From Prasinococcaceae sp. CCMP 1430 (lineage: Eukaryota; Prasinodermophyta; Palmophyllophyceae; Prasinococcales; Prasinococcaceae): a DNA stretch of 64,000 bases. Position numbers and translations under genes: made by a program. The first letter of the stretch is position 1. Each line of letters starts with the position of its first letter. This document shows positions 28,625 through 38,446 of this stretch, in pieces. The notes under the pieces are model-generated. The model worked only from the letters and a program-made list of their open reading frames with translations, was not told where the DNA came from and did no database searches. The stretch is taken from positions 68,757 through 132,756 of the forward strand of contig RQSC01000031.1 in the NCBI GenBank assembly GCA_013416795.1, written 5' to 3'.

Positions 28625-29998
28625 TCAGGCGGCCTTCTTGGCCGCCTCCTTGGACGAGCCGGCCTCGATGGCGTCGAAGTCGACCTGGTCCGATTTGTAG
28701 AAGCACACGAAGACGAGCGTCGAGACGACGTTGAGCACAATTATCGGGGCGAAGAGGGCGAGCGCCCAGTTGTTGCCGGTGGCGTCGAGCAGGAGACCAA
28801 TGCATAAGGTGGCGAGAGACGAGGCGATGGCCGCCACGGTGTTGGTCATGCCAAGCATGATCGATGCGTACTTCGGCGAGATGTCCTGGTGCGTGCAGAA
28901 GAGGCCGGTGCGGCAGAAAGCGCCGCAGCCGAAGGTCACCACGAGTAGCGCCAAAACGATGACCTGGGTGGCGGCGGTGGGGCCCGCGGGACCAACCGAC
29001 ATGAGGGTCGCGGCGATGCCGGCCGAGGCGAGGGCGCCGCCGAGGAAGCACACCGACTGGGAGAACTTGCGGACCTGGGTGAGGTTCATCTTGCCCGACC
29101 TTACGAAGGCGTCACAGAGCGTGCCCACGAAGAGCATGACGGTGATGGTCGAGGCGTAAGGCAGGATGGACAGCACGGACGACTTCGTGAGGTTGAAGCC
29201 GAGTGCCCCCTTGAGGAAGGAGGGCATGTACGCGAGCAGGCCGTAGGAGAACCAGTTCCACGAGAAATGCACCACCGAGATGACAAGCAGCTGCGGGTGC
29301 GTGAAGAGCGCCTTCCAAGGGGTCTTGCCCTTCGCCACGAGGGGCTCCTCGACGGCGGCCGCGACGGCCTCAGCCGTCTCGCCGCCCCTCACGAAGAAGA
29401 GGAACCACCAGGCGGCCCACATGAAGCCGAGCGTTCCGAACAGGTAGAACACCGACGGCCAGCCACCGAGGCCGAGGATGATGGGCGGGGCGATCAGCAG
29501 GCCGGTGAGTGAGCCCACGTCGAGGCCGCCGAAGACCGAGGTGGTGGCGCGCGAGCGCTCCGAGGGGGGGATGGTGCGCGACAGCACACCGGTGGCCGCG
29601 GCGGGCGCGACGCCCTCGCCGAGGCCTACGATGAAGCGCGAGCAAAGCAGGGCGACCATGCTCGTGCCGGCGCAGTACGGCGCAATGAGCGTGCCCAGCG
29701 ACCACAACAGCACGCCGACGAACAGCACACGCTTGCCGCCCAGCTTGGACGCCAGGAAGCCGCCCGGCAGCTGCGTGAGGGTGTAGCCCCAGAAGAAAGC
29801 CGACTGCACGAGGCCCTTCTCCACGCCGCTCCATTGAAACTGCTCGGCCATCGGCACGATGGCCACCGACATGTTCACCTTGTCTAAGTTGCACAGCACG
29901 AACGCGCAGAAGAGGCAGAACACCATCCTCCATCGCCTCTCGGGCTCCATTGGCTCCAGCACCCCCTCCGAGTTTGAGCCCGACGCCGGCGCCGCCAT
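28625..29998 (-). CDS. MFS anion transporter, SLC17/PHT4-like
   Basis: A 457-residue, 12-span major facilitator related to plant PHT4/ANTR and animal SLC17 transporters, which carry phosphate or organic anions with Na+ or H+. The family-typical start is RWRMVFCLFCAFVLCNLDKV with NMSVAIVPMAEQF, then GLVQSAFFWGYTLTQLPGGF, LASKLGGKRVL, the RFIVGLGEGVAPAAATGVLS motif of the fourth to fifth spans, and SWNWFSYGLLAYMPSFL. I start at ATG 29998. The frame stays open for another 150 codons upstream with a transit-peptide-like composition (Ala, Arg, Ser; APAFTLAFAGARVRVPAAVS) but no ATG. A plastid-targeted form with an unrecognised first exon is therefore possible. The C-terminus (GSSKEAAKKAA) is short. 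The substrate cannot be read from sequence. Confidence 0.87.
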   Translation of the reverse strand: MAAPASGSNSEGVLEPMEPERRWRMVFCLFCAFVLCNLDKVNMSVAIVPMAEQFQWSGVEKGLVQSAFFWGYTLTQLPGGFLASKLGGKRVLFVGVLLWSLGTLIAPYCAGTSMVALLCSRFIVGLGEGVAPAAATGVLSRTIPPSERSRATTSVFGGLDVGSLTGLLIAPPIILGLGGWPSVFYLFGTLGFMWAAWWFLFFVRGGETAEAVAAAVEEPLVAKGKTPWKALFTHPQLLVISVVHFSWNWFSYGLLAYMPSFLKGALGFNLTKSSVLSILPYASTITVMLFVGTLCDAFVRSGKMNLTQVRKFSQSVCFLGGALASAGIAATLMSVGPAGPTAATQVIVLALLVVTFGCGAFCRTGLFCTHQDISPKYASIMLGMTNTVAAIASSLATLCIGLLLDATGNNWALALFAPIIVLNVVSTLVFVCFYKSDQVDFDAIEAGSSKEAAKKAA

Positions 29999-31336
29999 GG
30001 CAACGACGGGCGCACGGCGGTTTCCAGCGCGGGCGCCCCTCGCGCGCGCGGCAGTCGACACGGCGGCGGGCACACGCACGCGTGCGCCAGCAAACGCCAA
30101 CGTGAACGCCGGCGCCGCGCGCGGTGCGCTCGCGCAGCTCCTCGTTGGAAATAAGCCCGCCCGCCCGCCTGCCGCGTGGACCGCGCGGGGTGTGGCGCGC
30201 ACGCGCTTTTGCGTGCGCTTTTCGAGCTGTTGCGCTGCGCGCAGGAGCGCGCGCGCGTAGAGAGAGGGGTGGTGGGGTGAAAGGAGGAGAGAAAGGGAGC
30301 GGCGCGCGGACGGATGAGCCCGCGGCAGCCACCTGCGGGAGCGAGTGGAGGGATGTGGCGGCTCGAAACGCCCGCGTCCCCTCCCTCCCTCCGCCGCGAG
30401 CGCCGCGCGCCGCCGCCGCGCGCCCCGGCAGCGCAACAAGGCCGAACGCACGCGATCCTAAACGCGCGGCAGCGCACCCCGCGTGACACGCACACGCACG
30501 CGCACACGCACATCTCAGAGCCTCGCCCCAGCCCTCCACCCCCCTACACACACACACGCCTCCCTCCCTCCCTCTCCCGCCTCCCCTGCACCCCACGGTC
30601 CTGCCGCGATTGCCCCCCCGGGCGCGCCCTCGCCGCCCCCACCCCACCCACCCCGCCCGGCCCCGCTGCAGGCGCCCAGCCCGGCCGCGCGCGCCACGCG
30701 GGCGCCCGTAACCCCCGCAGCGAAACAACGCACGTCATCAGGGTTGGGTTTTAGGGTTTAGGGTTTTGATCCAATGCTTTTTTATGGTCACTAGCACAGA
30801 GGCGGACAAAAAATCGTTCGCCCAGCCAGGCGGATTTACGCCCGCCTAAAAATCGTTCCAGCGCGCGCCGCTTGGCCAGGGCGCCCAGTTTTACCCAGGC
30901 TACTCATAGAGACTTTCCGCACCCCCGCCGCTGCAGCGAGGCGCCGTCGGCGGGGGGGGGGGGGCGAAATTCAGCCATGTTCGGGTTTCGGGACTTTTTC
31001 AATGGCATTTGATATTGTCAGATGTGCTGTACTCTGTACTGTGAGTTTGTCGTTGCGCATGGTATCGGTATCGTCGTCGCGCGTTTGAACCGAGCCGCGG
31101 CGCGCGCGGGCGTTTTCGGGGTGCGTTTTGATGGAGGGCGGTTCCCCCGGGCGCGCGAGAGAGAGAGCGAGAGCGGGCGGGCGGGCGGCGGGGGCGGGCG
31201 CCAGCGCGCGCCGCCCGCGAGGACACGCCGCGCGCTGAGCGCGCAAGGGGGCGGGCTGGTCGAGGGGGCCGCGGCGCGAGGAGAAGGGGGGTCTCGTCCC
31301 GCGGCCAGCGGGCGCCGCGGGCGTCGCTGCGCAGCC
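29999..31336. other. Long divergent intergenic region with telomere-like motif
   Basis: This 1.3-kb region separates the MFS transporter from RP2. It contains C-rich, CA-rich low complexity at 30480-30720. A telomere-like run of GGGTT/TTTAGGG units lies at 30741-30767. An AT-richer patch at 30770-30860 carries the motif AAAATCGTTC twice, and a G13 run occurs near 30950. I see no convincing gene. The part next to the transporter may hold its missing first exon. Confidence 0.5.
30741..30767 (+). repeat. Interstitial telomere-like repeat
   Basis: Three to four GGGTT units including one exact TTTAGGG heptamer, the Arabidopsis-type telomere unit. It lies in the long spacer between the transporter and RP2. 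Confidence 0.7.
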
Positions 31337-32668
31337 ATGGGGTGCTGCTTCAGCTCGGCGGGCGGCGGCCGCAACCTCGACGCGTACCGCATCCACGGCG
31401 ATGGCCCGGGCGCGGAGTCGTCGGGGCGCGCGCCGGCAGCGTCGGGCACAAGCGAGCGCACGCGGCTCACGATGCCTGCCTCATTCGGCTCGGCGGACGT
31501 CGCCGTGGACTCAGGCGCCGCGCCGCGGAGGAAGATGCCCGCGTCGTTCGGCTCGGCGGACGTCGCCGCAGGCGCAGGCGCCGCGCCGCGCAAGATGCCC
31601 GCGTCGTTCGGCTCGGCGGACGTCGCGGCCGCGCCGGGGGCTGGCGGCAGCACGAACGCATTTGGCAGTCAGAACGTCGGCAGCGCCAACATCCAGCAGG
31701 GCAACTTCTCGTGGGACAGGAAGGCCCGCCCGGACCCGAAGGATTTCATGGCCAAGGGACTGCGCGGAGGCGTGTTCTTGCGCGAGCCGGGGTCCATCGG
31801 CGGGCAGAGCTTCGTCGTGGACGACTGCCAAGACTGCACCATCCTGCTGCTTGACCAAATCGCGCAGATCACCGTCGACGAGTGTGTGAACTGCCGCATT
31901 GTCTGCGGGCCCGTCGAGAGCTCGATGTTCATCCGCGACTCAAAGAATTGCGTCGGGGCGGTGGCGTGCAGGCAGTTCCGAACCAGAGACCTCAAGAACT
32001 GTGACTTCGCGCTCCACTGTCACTCGCGGCCCGTCATCGAGGAGTCCACTGGCCTGCGCCTTGGCTGTTGGGACCTTGACTACAATGGCCTGAGCGCGCA
32101 CCTCAGCGCGGCGCTGATGACGCCCTTCGCCAACCACTGGAGTTACGTCCACGACTTCACGCCACGCCCTGGCAACTGGACCTTTCTCCCAGAGGGCATG
32201 AGCACGCTCGAGATGCTCACCACCTCCGACAGGTTGGCGCTAGAGGAGGGCAAGGAGGCCCTGCCGGAGCTGGCGTGCCTGTCGGGCGATGTTGAGAGGA
32301 CGTGTGTGAAGACGCGTGGTGAGAGGGACCTTCCCGCGGGCGAGGTGGGCTTCGTGTTGCTGCCGCCGGGCATGGAGAGCGCCGCGCGCCAGGTGCTGAC
32401 GACGATGCTCGCCAAGGGTCACCAGCTTCAGCGCACAAACGCCGCCAAGCTGCCGGCCGGCGATGTGCAGGATGTCGTACTCATGCAGCTCAACGTCAAG
32501 GCCAACGCGAAGGTCAAGGGCGCGTTGAGCAAGGGCAAGAGCGTGGGGCTCGAGTTTATCGGCGTGGGCGCGGAAGGCGACGCCGTGGCGGCTGCTGCGG
32601 CCGTGGGCGGCTTTGGTGGGGGCAACGGCGGCGCGGCCGAGTTCCGGTATCTTGGCATCGAGGGCTAG
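31337..32668 (+). CDS. RP2: RP2 homologue (TBCC domain, ARL3 GAP)
   Basis: RP2 is a GTPase-activating protein for ARL3 and releases lipidated cargo into cilia. The protein starts MGCCFSS, a dual myristoylation/palmitoylation signal as in human RP2. Three tandem units of MPASFGSADVA with Ala/Gly spacers follow. The TBCC/CARP beta-helix comes next: FSWDRKARPDPKDFMAKGLR, GGQSFVVDDCQDCTILLLD, VDECVNCRIVCGPVESSMFI, and CRQFRTRDLKNCDFALHC. The arginine finger (human Arg118) is the R in QFRTRD. GCWDLDYN, WSYVHDFTPRPGNW and an NDK-like C-terminal half (PAGEVGFVLLPPGMES, LTTMLAKGHQ) complete the human architecture. The length is 443 residues, against 350 in man; the excess is the repeat region and C-terminus. 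ATG 31337 is set by the myristoylation site. Confidence 0.92.
   Translation: MGCCFSSAGGGRNLDAYRIHGDGPGAESSGRAPAASGTSERTRLTMPASFGSADVAVDSGAAPRRKMPASFGSADVAAGAGAAPRKMPASFGSADVAAAPGAGGSTNAFGSQNVGSANIQQGNFSWDRKARPDPKDFMAKGLRGGVFLREPGSIGGQSFVVDDCQDCTILLLDQIAQITVDECVNCRIVCGPVESSMFIRDSKNCVGAVACRQFRTRDLKNCDFALHCHSRPVIEESTGLRLGCWDLDYNGLSAHLSAALMTPFANHWSYVHDFTPRPGNWTFLPEGMSTLEMLTTSDRLALEEGKEALPELACLSGDVERTCVKTRGERDLPAGEVGFVLLPPGMESAARQVLTTMLAKGHQLQRTNAAKLPAGDVQDVVLMQLNVKANAKVKGALSKGKSVGLEFIGVGAEGDAVAAAAAVGGFGGGNGGAAEFRYLGIEG
31472..31636 (+). repeat. In-frame tandem repeat in RP2 N-terminus
   Basis: Three copies of a 60-63 nt unit starting at ATGCC (31472, 31535, 31595) encode MPASFGSADVA plus spacer. 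Copies two and three are nearly identical at DNA level, which suggests recent expansion. Confidence 0.9.
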
Positions 32669-32836
32669 CTCGGGGACAGGGGGTAGCGCGCGCCCTCGCA
32701 TCGAGCACGGAGCATTGAAGCGCACCAGTAATGACGCGAGTGGGCCAATCTACTCACCAATCCATCACCACGGCGGTGGGTTCTACAAAGAATGTCTCAT
32801 TACATGCCCGATCGGACCGCGCTCGCTTCCGTCTAG

Positions 32837-35178
32837 CTAGTCGAAGGTAATCTTGGTGGCCTTCTTCATGGGGCGGTCGTCGGAGCGGTAGTGAGCACCG
32901 TACATCGAGTGCTCCTTCTTCTTGGTGGGCTTGATGGCCGTGCCAAACTTGGTCAGCTCCGGGGGCACCTTCTGGCCCGCGTTGCGCAGCACTACCTGCA
33001 GCTCCCCCGCCAGCGGCTTCTCCTCGCGCGTGAAGAGAGTGTGCGCGATGCCCTTCTCGCCGGCGCGCCCCGTGCGCCCGATGCGGTGCACGTAGTCCTC
33101 GACGGTGAGCGGAAAGGTGTGGTTGATGACGACCTTGACGCCCTTGATGTCGAGTCCACGTGCAGCGACGTCGGTGGCCAGTAGCAGCTTGGAGGTGCCA
33201 TCGCGGAAGGCCTTGATGGCGGCCTCGCGTGCCTCCTGCGACTTATCCCCGTGCACGCTCACCACGTTCCAGCCCTTCCGATGCAGCTGCTGCTCCACGC
33301 GCGCGGTCTCTTTCTTGTACAAGCAGAACACGATGCAGCGCTCCTTTTGACCGTGGTGGTACTTGTGCAGCAGCGTCTGCAGCTTGTCGGCCTTTTGGTG
33401 CGGCTCGCACACCTCGACGATCTGCTCGACGTCGCGATTGGCCTTGAGGCCGCCCGCCACGCCCGTGTTGCCGTCCTGCGGCTCCCCGCCGCCCGCTGCG
33501 CCACCGCCCTGCGTGGCGGCGGCGCGGATCATGATGGGGTTGGGGCGCGCGAACTCCGCCGCGAGCGTGCGCACGCTCTCGGGCCACGTCGCGCTGAACA
33601 TGAGCGTCTGACGCGGCGAGGCACACGCGTTGAGGATGGCGCGCACGTGCGGCTCGAAGCCCAGGTCGAGGAGACGGTCGGCCTCGTCGAGGACCACGTA
33701 GTCCGCCTGCGACAGGTCGAGGCTCTGCTCCTCCACGAGGTCCTGCAGACGACCCGGTGTAGCAACCACGGCGTCGACGCCCTGGCGGATGACAAAGCGC
33801 TGCTCGCGCTTGGGCACGCCGCCGTAGCAGCACACGCTCGACATACCCGCGCTCCCACCGAAGGACTCGAAGACCACCGCCGTCTGCTGCGCGAGCTCGC
33901 GCGTTGGGGCCATCACCAGTACGCTTGGCGAGCCCTTGGTCTGCGCCTTGCGCTTTTGCGCGTGGATCACCGCAGGCAGGCCGAAAGCAAGCGTCTGTGC
34001 CGAGCCCGCCAACGCCCGGAGGCGTCACGCGCGAGGGAATGATGAGCGCCGGCCGTCAGCGGCGCGTCCCTCGCGCGGCCGATGCGAGCGCGCATGCGCG
34101 CTCCGACACGTCCTCGCAGCGCGGCGGGCGCGTCCCATCGGGGTAGAACAGCATATCATCGGCTGCGTAATGGGCTGGCCCGCGAGGGGCCAGCTGCCTC
34201 CCGCTGGGCGCTTACTAGGGCTGCAGCTGCCCCAGCGGTGCACAAAAAGTTTCTCGTCACGCGGGGCGCGCACGCGCACGCGGCGAGGACCAAGTCGGAG
34301 GCGCGCACGCGCGCGTCGCACTGGCTCGGGCGCTCGCGCGCGCATAGCATTTCGCACCTTGCCGCTGCCCGTCGCTGCAATGCCCACCACGTCCCGCCCG
34401 GCCATGCACGGCCCCCATGTGCGCGACTGGATGAGCGTGGGTTTCTTGAAGCCCGAGCACGCCTTGAGCACCGCGGGCGGGAAGCCCGCCGCCTCAAACG
34501 ACTCCACCGGCGGAAACTCTGCTAGACCGTCGTCCTCCTTTGCCGTGCCGTTGTCTGCGGGAGCGGTTGTCGTGGCCGCAGGAGCGGGTGCCGCAGCCGC
34601 ATCCTCCAGCTTCTTCTCCTTCTTCTCCTTCTTGTCTTTCTTGTCTTTCTTCTCCTTCTTGGCCTTCTTCTCTTTCTTCTCTTTCTTCTCCTTCTTCTCC
34701 TTCTTCTCCTTCTTGGCCTTCTTGGCCACCGGCTCGGCGTCAACGCCCGCCTCCGCCGGGCGCTTGCTGCCCGACATGTCGTTGAGTGCCTCCTGCGTGG
34801 CGCGGCGCGCGTGCCCGTTGGCATGGCGAAATGCGCCGCGGGAGTCAGAGGGGAGCACGCTCGCGGGCGAGGGGGCAATTTGGGGCGGAGCACGGGGCGG
34901 CACGAACGCGCAGGCAGCTGTCTTTCCGCTGGCGCGCCGGTCGCCTGCCGCGGGCGTCCGGTCGTCACCGCACACACCTCGTCAACCGCCCCCTGTGCTG
35001 CCAGCGCGGCAACGATGGCACTCGCGGCGCTGCCGCCCACGGCCGCCGCAAGCCCCGCGGCGCGGCCGCTCACCTTGTCCTTCTTGGCCTTCTTCGCCGC
35101 CTTCTTCGCCGCCTTGGCGTCTGCGTCGGCAGCGCCGCCCGCAAGCTTCCCCAGCGCGGCGTCCGCGAGCCTTCCCAT
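32837..35178 (-). CDS. DBP3: DEAD-box RNA helicase DBP3 homologue, three exons
   Basis: Dbp3 helps pre-rRNA processing for the 60S subunit in the nucleolus. Its hallmark, a Lys-Glu repeat N-terminus, is present ([20 protein letters not shown]), followed by [13 protein letters not shown] (Q motif), [15 protein letters not shown] (Walker A across the splice), [62 protein letters not shown] and [15 protein letters not shown]. Exon 3 is 33994-32837 (TAG stop) and exon 2 is 34792-34358 (donor GTGCGA, 363-nt intron). A first exon 35178-34978 is inferred from ATG, phase 0 and donor GTGTGC to acceptor ACGCAG, which would make 597 residues. Without it, ATG 34777 gives 525, close to yeast Dbp3. The helicase is certain and the first exon is probable. 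It is divergent from HAS1. Confidence 0.88.
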
Positions 35179-35522
35179 CGGCCCCCTTTCCCCCTTCCCT
35201 CCCCCTCCGCGCCCGCGTCCGCCTTCCGCCCGCCCGCCCGCGCCACCGGCCCCGAGTCCGGCGCCGGCCGCCGCGCGTCGCGCACAACGGTGTGCGCGGT
35301 GTGGCACCTCGCCCCCCCCTCGAGCGCCATGNGCCTGGTTGCAGCGCGCGCGCTGTACATTTGCGCCGAGGCGTGGCCTTGCTCTCCGCGCCGCGGGGCG
35401 AGGCAGGGCGAGCTGAGGCGGGCGCGGGCGAGGGGGCGCGCGCAGGTGCTCGTGTGCGGGTGCGCGTGGGTGGTCGCGGCGAGCGAGTCGTGAAGGGGGA
35501 ACTGGGCGCGAGAGAAGGCGCG
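35179..35522. promoter_or_regulatory. Probable bidirectional promoter of DBP3 and HAS1
   Basis: Only 344 bp lie between the inferred start codons of two divergent ribosome-biogenesis helicases (745 bp if DBP3 starts at 34777). No TATA box is obvious. A single unresolved base lies at 35332. Shared control is an inference from position and function. Confidence 0.5.
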
Positions 35523-37379
35523 ATGGCGGCGGGCACGCCAGCCGACAAGGCGGCACGCAAGAAGAAGCGTGCGGCGGCGGCCGCCGCTGCCGCGGACGGC
35601 GCGGCGGCGGGCGGTGCCGAGATTGACGCGAAGGCGGAGCGGCGGGCGGCCAAGCTCGCGGCGAAGCGCGCGGCCGCTGCGGCGGGGGGCGGCGACGGTG
35701 CGGCTGGCGCTAAGAAGAAGCGCAGGAAGGCCGCCGAGGCCGCGGCTGAGGATGTCGAGGAGGACGGCGCGGCGGGTGCCGACGCAGAGGCCGCAGAGGA
35801 TGGAGCGGCGGAGCGGCGCGAGTCGCCCGCTGCCGCGGGACCGAGCGCCGCGGACGTGCTCGGCGGCGTGACCGACACCGCCGACGGCATCATGTCGGCG
35901 AAGACCTTTGAGGCTCTGGGAGTGCTCTCGTCGCCGACTATGCGCGCCATCGCCGACATGGGCTTCAAGAGCATGACGGAGATTCAGGCGCGGTCCATCC
36001 CGCCGCTGCTCGAGGGCAAGGACCTGCTGGGAGCCGCGCGCACGGGCTCGGGCAAGACGCTGTCCTTCCTCGTGCCCGCGGCCGAGGCGCTGCACGCTGC
36101 GCGCTTCATGCCGCGCAACGGCACGGGCGTGCTCGTCATCTCGCCCACGCGCGAGCTCGCGCTTCAGATTTACGGCGTGGTGCGCGACCTCATGAAGTAC
36201 CATTCGCAGACGCACGGCATCGTCATGGGCGGCGCCAACCGCCGCGCCGAGGCGGAGCGCCTCGCGCGTGGCGTGTGCCTGCTCGTCGGCACGCCTGGGC
36301 GCCTGCTGGACCACCTGCAGAACACGCGCGGCTTCCAGTACAACAACATGCTGCAGCTGGTCATCGACGAGGCCGACCGCATCCTGGAGGTGGGCTTCGA
36401 GGAGGAGCTGCGCGCCATCGTGAAGTGCCTGCCCAAGGAGCGCCAGACGGTGCTCTTCAGCGCCACGCAGACGACCAAGGTGCAGGATCTCGCCCGCCTA
36501 TCCTTCCACAAGGCGCCCACCTACGTGGGCGTCGACGACTCGCGCGCGGTGTCGACCGTGGCTGGCCTCGAGCAGGGTTACTGCGTGGTGCCCGCCGAGC
36601 GCCGCTTCCTGCTACTGTACACTTTCCTGAAGAAGAACCTCAAGAAGAAGGTGATGGTCTTCTTCAGCTCGTGCGCGAGCGTCAAGTTCCACGGCGAGTT
36701 TCTGAACTACGTCGACATCCCCGTGCTCGACATCCACGGGCGCCAGAAGCAGGCCAAGCGCACCACCACATTCTTCGAGTTCTGCAAGGCTGACAGCGGC
36801 GTGCTGCTGTGCACGGACGTTGCAGCGCGCGGCCTCGACATCCCTAAGGTGGACTGGATCCTGCAGTTTGACCCGCCCGACGACCCGCGCGAGTACATCC
36901 ACCGCGTGGGGCGCACTGCTCGCGGCGCGGGCGCCAAGGGGCGCGCGCTGCTACTCCTCACCCCCGAGGAGCTGCCCTTCCTGCGCTACCTCAAGAGCGC
37001 CAAGGTGCCGCTCAACGAATACGAGGTGCCCACCAACAAGATCGCCAACGTGCAGCCCGAGTTCGAACGCCTCATCGAGAAGAACTACTACCTGCACCAG
37101 AGCGCGCGCGAGGCGTACCGCGGATACATCCTCGCCTACAACTCGCACCAGATGAAGGACGCCTTCAATGTGCACCGCCTGGACCTCCAGGCCGTCTGCA
37201 AGTCCTTTGGCTTCACCGTGCCGCCCAAGGTGCCGCTCACGATTGAGTCGAACGCCTCGAAGCACCGCAAGGGCGGCAAGGACAAGGGCAAGGGCAAGGG
37301 ATCGACGGGGCACGCTTTCTCCGCGGACAACCCCTACGGCAAACGTGCGGCGGGCGACAAGCGCCAATTCCAGCACTGA
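35523..37379 (+). CDS. HAS1: DEAD-box RNA helicase HAS1/DDX18 homologue
   Basis: Has1 acts in both 40S and 60S pre-ribosome assembly. The 618-residue protein has a Lys/Ala-rich N-terminus, then [145 protein letters not shown], and [11 protein letters not shown]. The C-terminal [37 protein letters not shown] and the end motif [10 protein letters not shown] separate Has1/DDX18 from other DEAD proteins. ATG 35523 is the first Met after the leader; the frame upstream is noise. There is no intron. The stop is TGA at 37377. Confidence 0.95.
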   Translation: MAAGTPADKAARKKKRAAAAAAAADGAAAGGAEIDAKAERRAAKLAAKRAAAAAGGGDGAAGAKKKRRKAAEAAAEDVEEDGAAGADAEAAEDGAAERRESPAAAGPSAADVLGGVTDTADGIMSAKTFEALGVLSSPTMRAIADMGFKSMTEIQARSIPPLLEGKDLLGAARTGSGKTLSFLVPAAEALHAARFMPRNGTGVLVISPTRELALQIYGVVRDLMKYHSQTHGIVMGGANRRAEAERLARGVCLLVGTPGRLLDHLQNTRGFQYNNMLQLVIDEADRILEVGFEEELRAIVKCLPKERQTVLFSATQTTKVQDLARLSFHKAPTYVGVDDSRAVSTVAGLEQGYCVVPAERRFLLLYTFLKKNLKKKVMVFFSSCASVKFHGEFLNYVDIPVLDIHGRQKQAKRTTTFFEFCKADSGVLLCTDVAARGLDIPKVDWILQFDPPDDPREYIHRVGRTARGAGAKGRALLLLTPEELPFLRYLKSAKVPLNEYEVPTNKIANVQPEFERLIEKNYYLHQSAREAYRGYILAYNSHQMKDAFNVHRLDLQAVCKSFGFTVPPKVPLTIESNASKHRKGGKDKGKGKGSTGHAFSADNPYGKRAAGDKRQFQH

Positions 37380-37819
37380 GCGCGCGGGTGGCACCAACTA
37401 ATAGCTCGCTCGGGCGCTGGTGGCGGGGAGCGTCGCGCACGACTAAAAACGTACACGCACGCACTGGCGTCCGTTTCGCTACTGCTGCAGTCCTGTCGCC
37501 GCGCCGCCGCGCCTCGCGCCTGCGCGTGCGGGGCGCGCGCTGCCACGCCTTTCGCAGCGTCGAGGTTAAGGTTGGTGTTTGGGTTTGTTATTTAGGGTTA
37601 GTTTTGACCTCAGGGTCAGGTGCTGACGCCCTAACAACGGCGTTCCCCGAACCAACCGCCGGGGGGCACCCCAGAGCGCGCGCGCCGGGGCTGGCGAGGG
37701 GGCGGGGGCGAGCGTGCGTAGTGTTGTGGCTGTGGTGGTGGTGGTGGTGGTGGTGCACGCGGGGCGCGCTCGCCGGCCTGGCGGGCGCGAACGCGCGCGC
37801 GGCCGCCGAGCACTCGCCC
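37380..37819. other. Intergenic region with degenerate telomere-like run and GTG repeat
   Basis: After the HAS1 stop comes a GC-rich stretch. A degenerate telomere-like run of GGTT/GGGTTT/TTTAGGGTTA units follows at about 37563-37604. A (GTG)n run at about 37733-37755 lies just before the next candidate start. No gene is recognised. Confidence 0.5.
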
Positions 37820-38230
37820 ATGCTCTGGACGGAGCTCGCCACGGGCGCGGCGGCGGCACGTGCCAATGGCAACTCCGCCGCGTATTTCACGGAGGTGGCG
37901 TGGCATGGGCGCTGTATGAGGGAACTGCACCGCGCGCGCCCCATGCGCGAGCGCTGCATGCGGCGCCGCGAGGAGCTGGCCGCCGCAGGATACAAACGCA
38001 GCGCCGACGCGTTCGGCGCGCTGGGGGTCATCTCGACGGGGCACTGGGAGTTCAACGCGACCCAGGCGGATCGTTTCGCGGCGCTCTATTCGCGCGAGGC
38101 CAGCAGGGGGCGAGCTGCAGCAGAGCGTGCCGCGGTCGCCGCGCGCACGCAGCGCGCGCGCAAGCACAGCATCCTCTTCCAGAGGGAGCTCGCCCGGCAG
38201 GCGTACATCCACGAGATCTGCAGTTGGTGA
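37820..38230 (+). CDS. Hypothetical protein (136 aa)
   Basis: An open frame from ATG 37820 (CCCATGC) encodes MLWTELATGAAAARANGNSA followed by AYFTEVAWHGRCMRELHRA, RSADAFGALGVISTGHWEFN and a C-terminal helix of Arg, Ala and Glu ending HEICSW. I recognise no family. The mixed composition (Trp, Tyr, Phe, His spread evenly) is more protein-like than the shadow frames around it, and there is no competing gene on either strand. The frame continues upstream through the GTG repeat, so the start is a guess. It could also be a last exon of something longer. Confidence 0.35.
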   Translation: MLWTELATGAAAARANGNSAAYFTEVAWHGRCMRELHRARPMRERCMRRREELAAAGYKRSADAFGALGVISTGHWEFNATQADRFAALYSREASRGRAAAERAAVAARTQRARKHSILFQRELARQAYIHEICSW

Positions 38231-38446
38231 GGGGCGCAGGCCGGGGCAGGTGCCGAGCCCCACGCAGACCCGGCGGGCGATAGAATGCGAAGAAGCGAGC
38301 AGGCGCGCAAGGGGACGCATACCAGTCACGCCCCTCTGTATGTTATATCGGCCGCATAGGCGCCGACGCTACAGCGGCACCGCGCGCTGCGCGCCCCCGC
38401 CGGCGCAGCATGCACCCACGCGCCTCTGGACGCCGCATCTTGATGC

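Noticed and set aside
33936-35522. Upstream 500+ codons of the HAS1 frame, including Phe-rich FFSFFSF sequence
   Set aside because: This is the antisense of the Lys-Glu repeat of DBP3. HAS1 is complete from ATG 35523.
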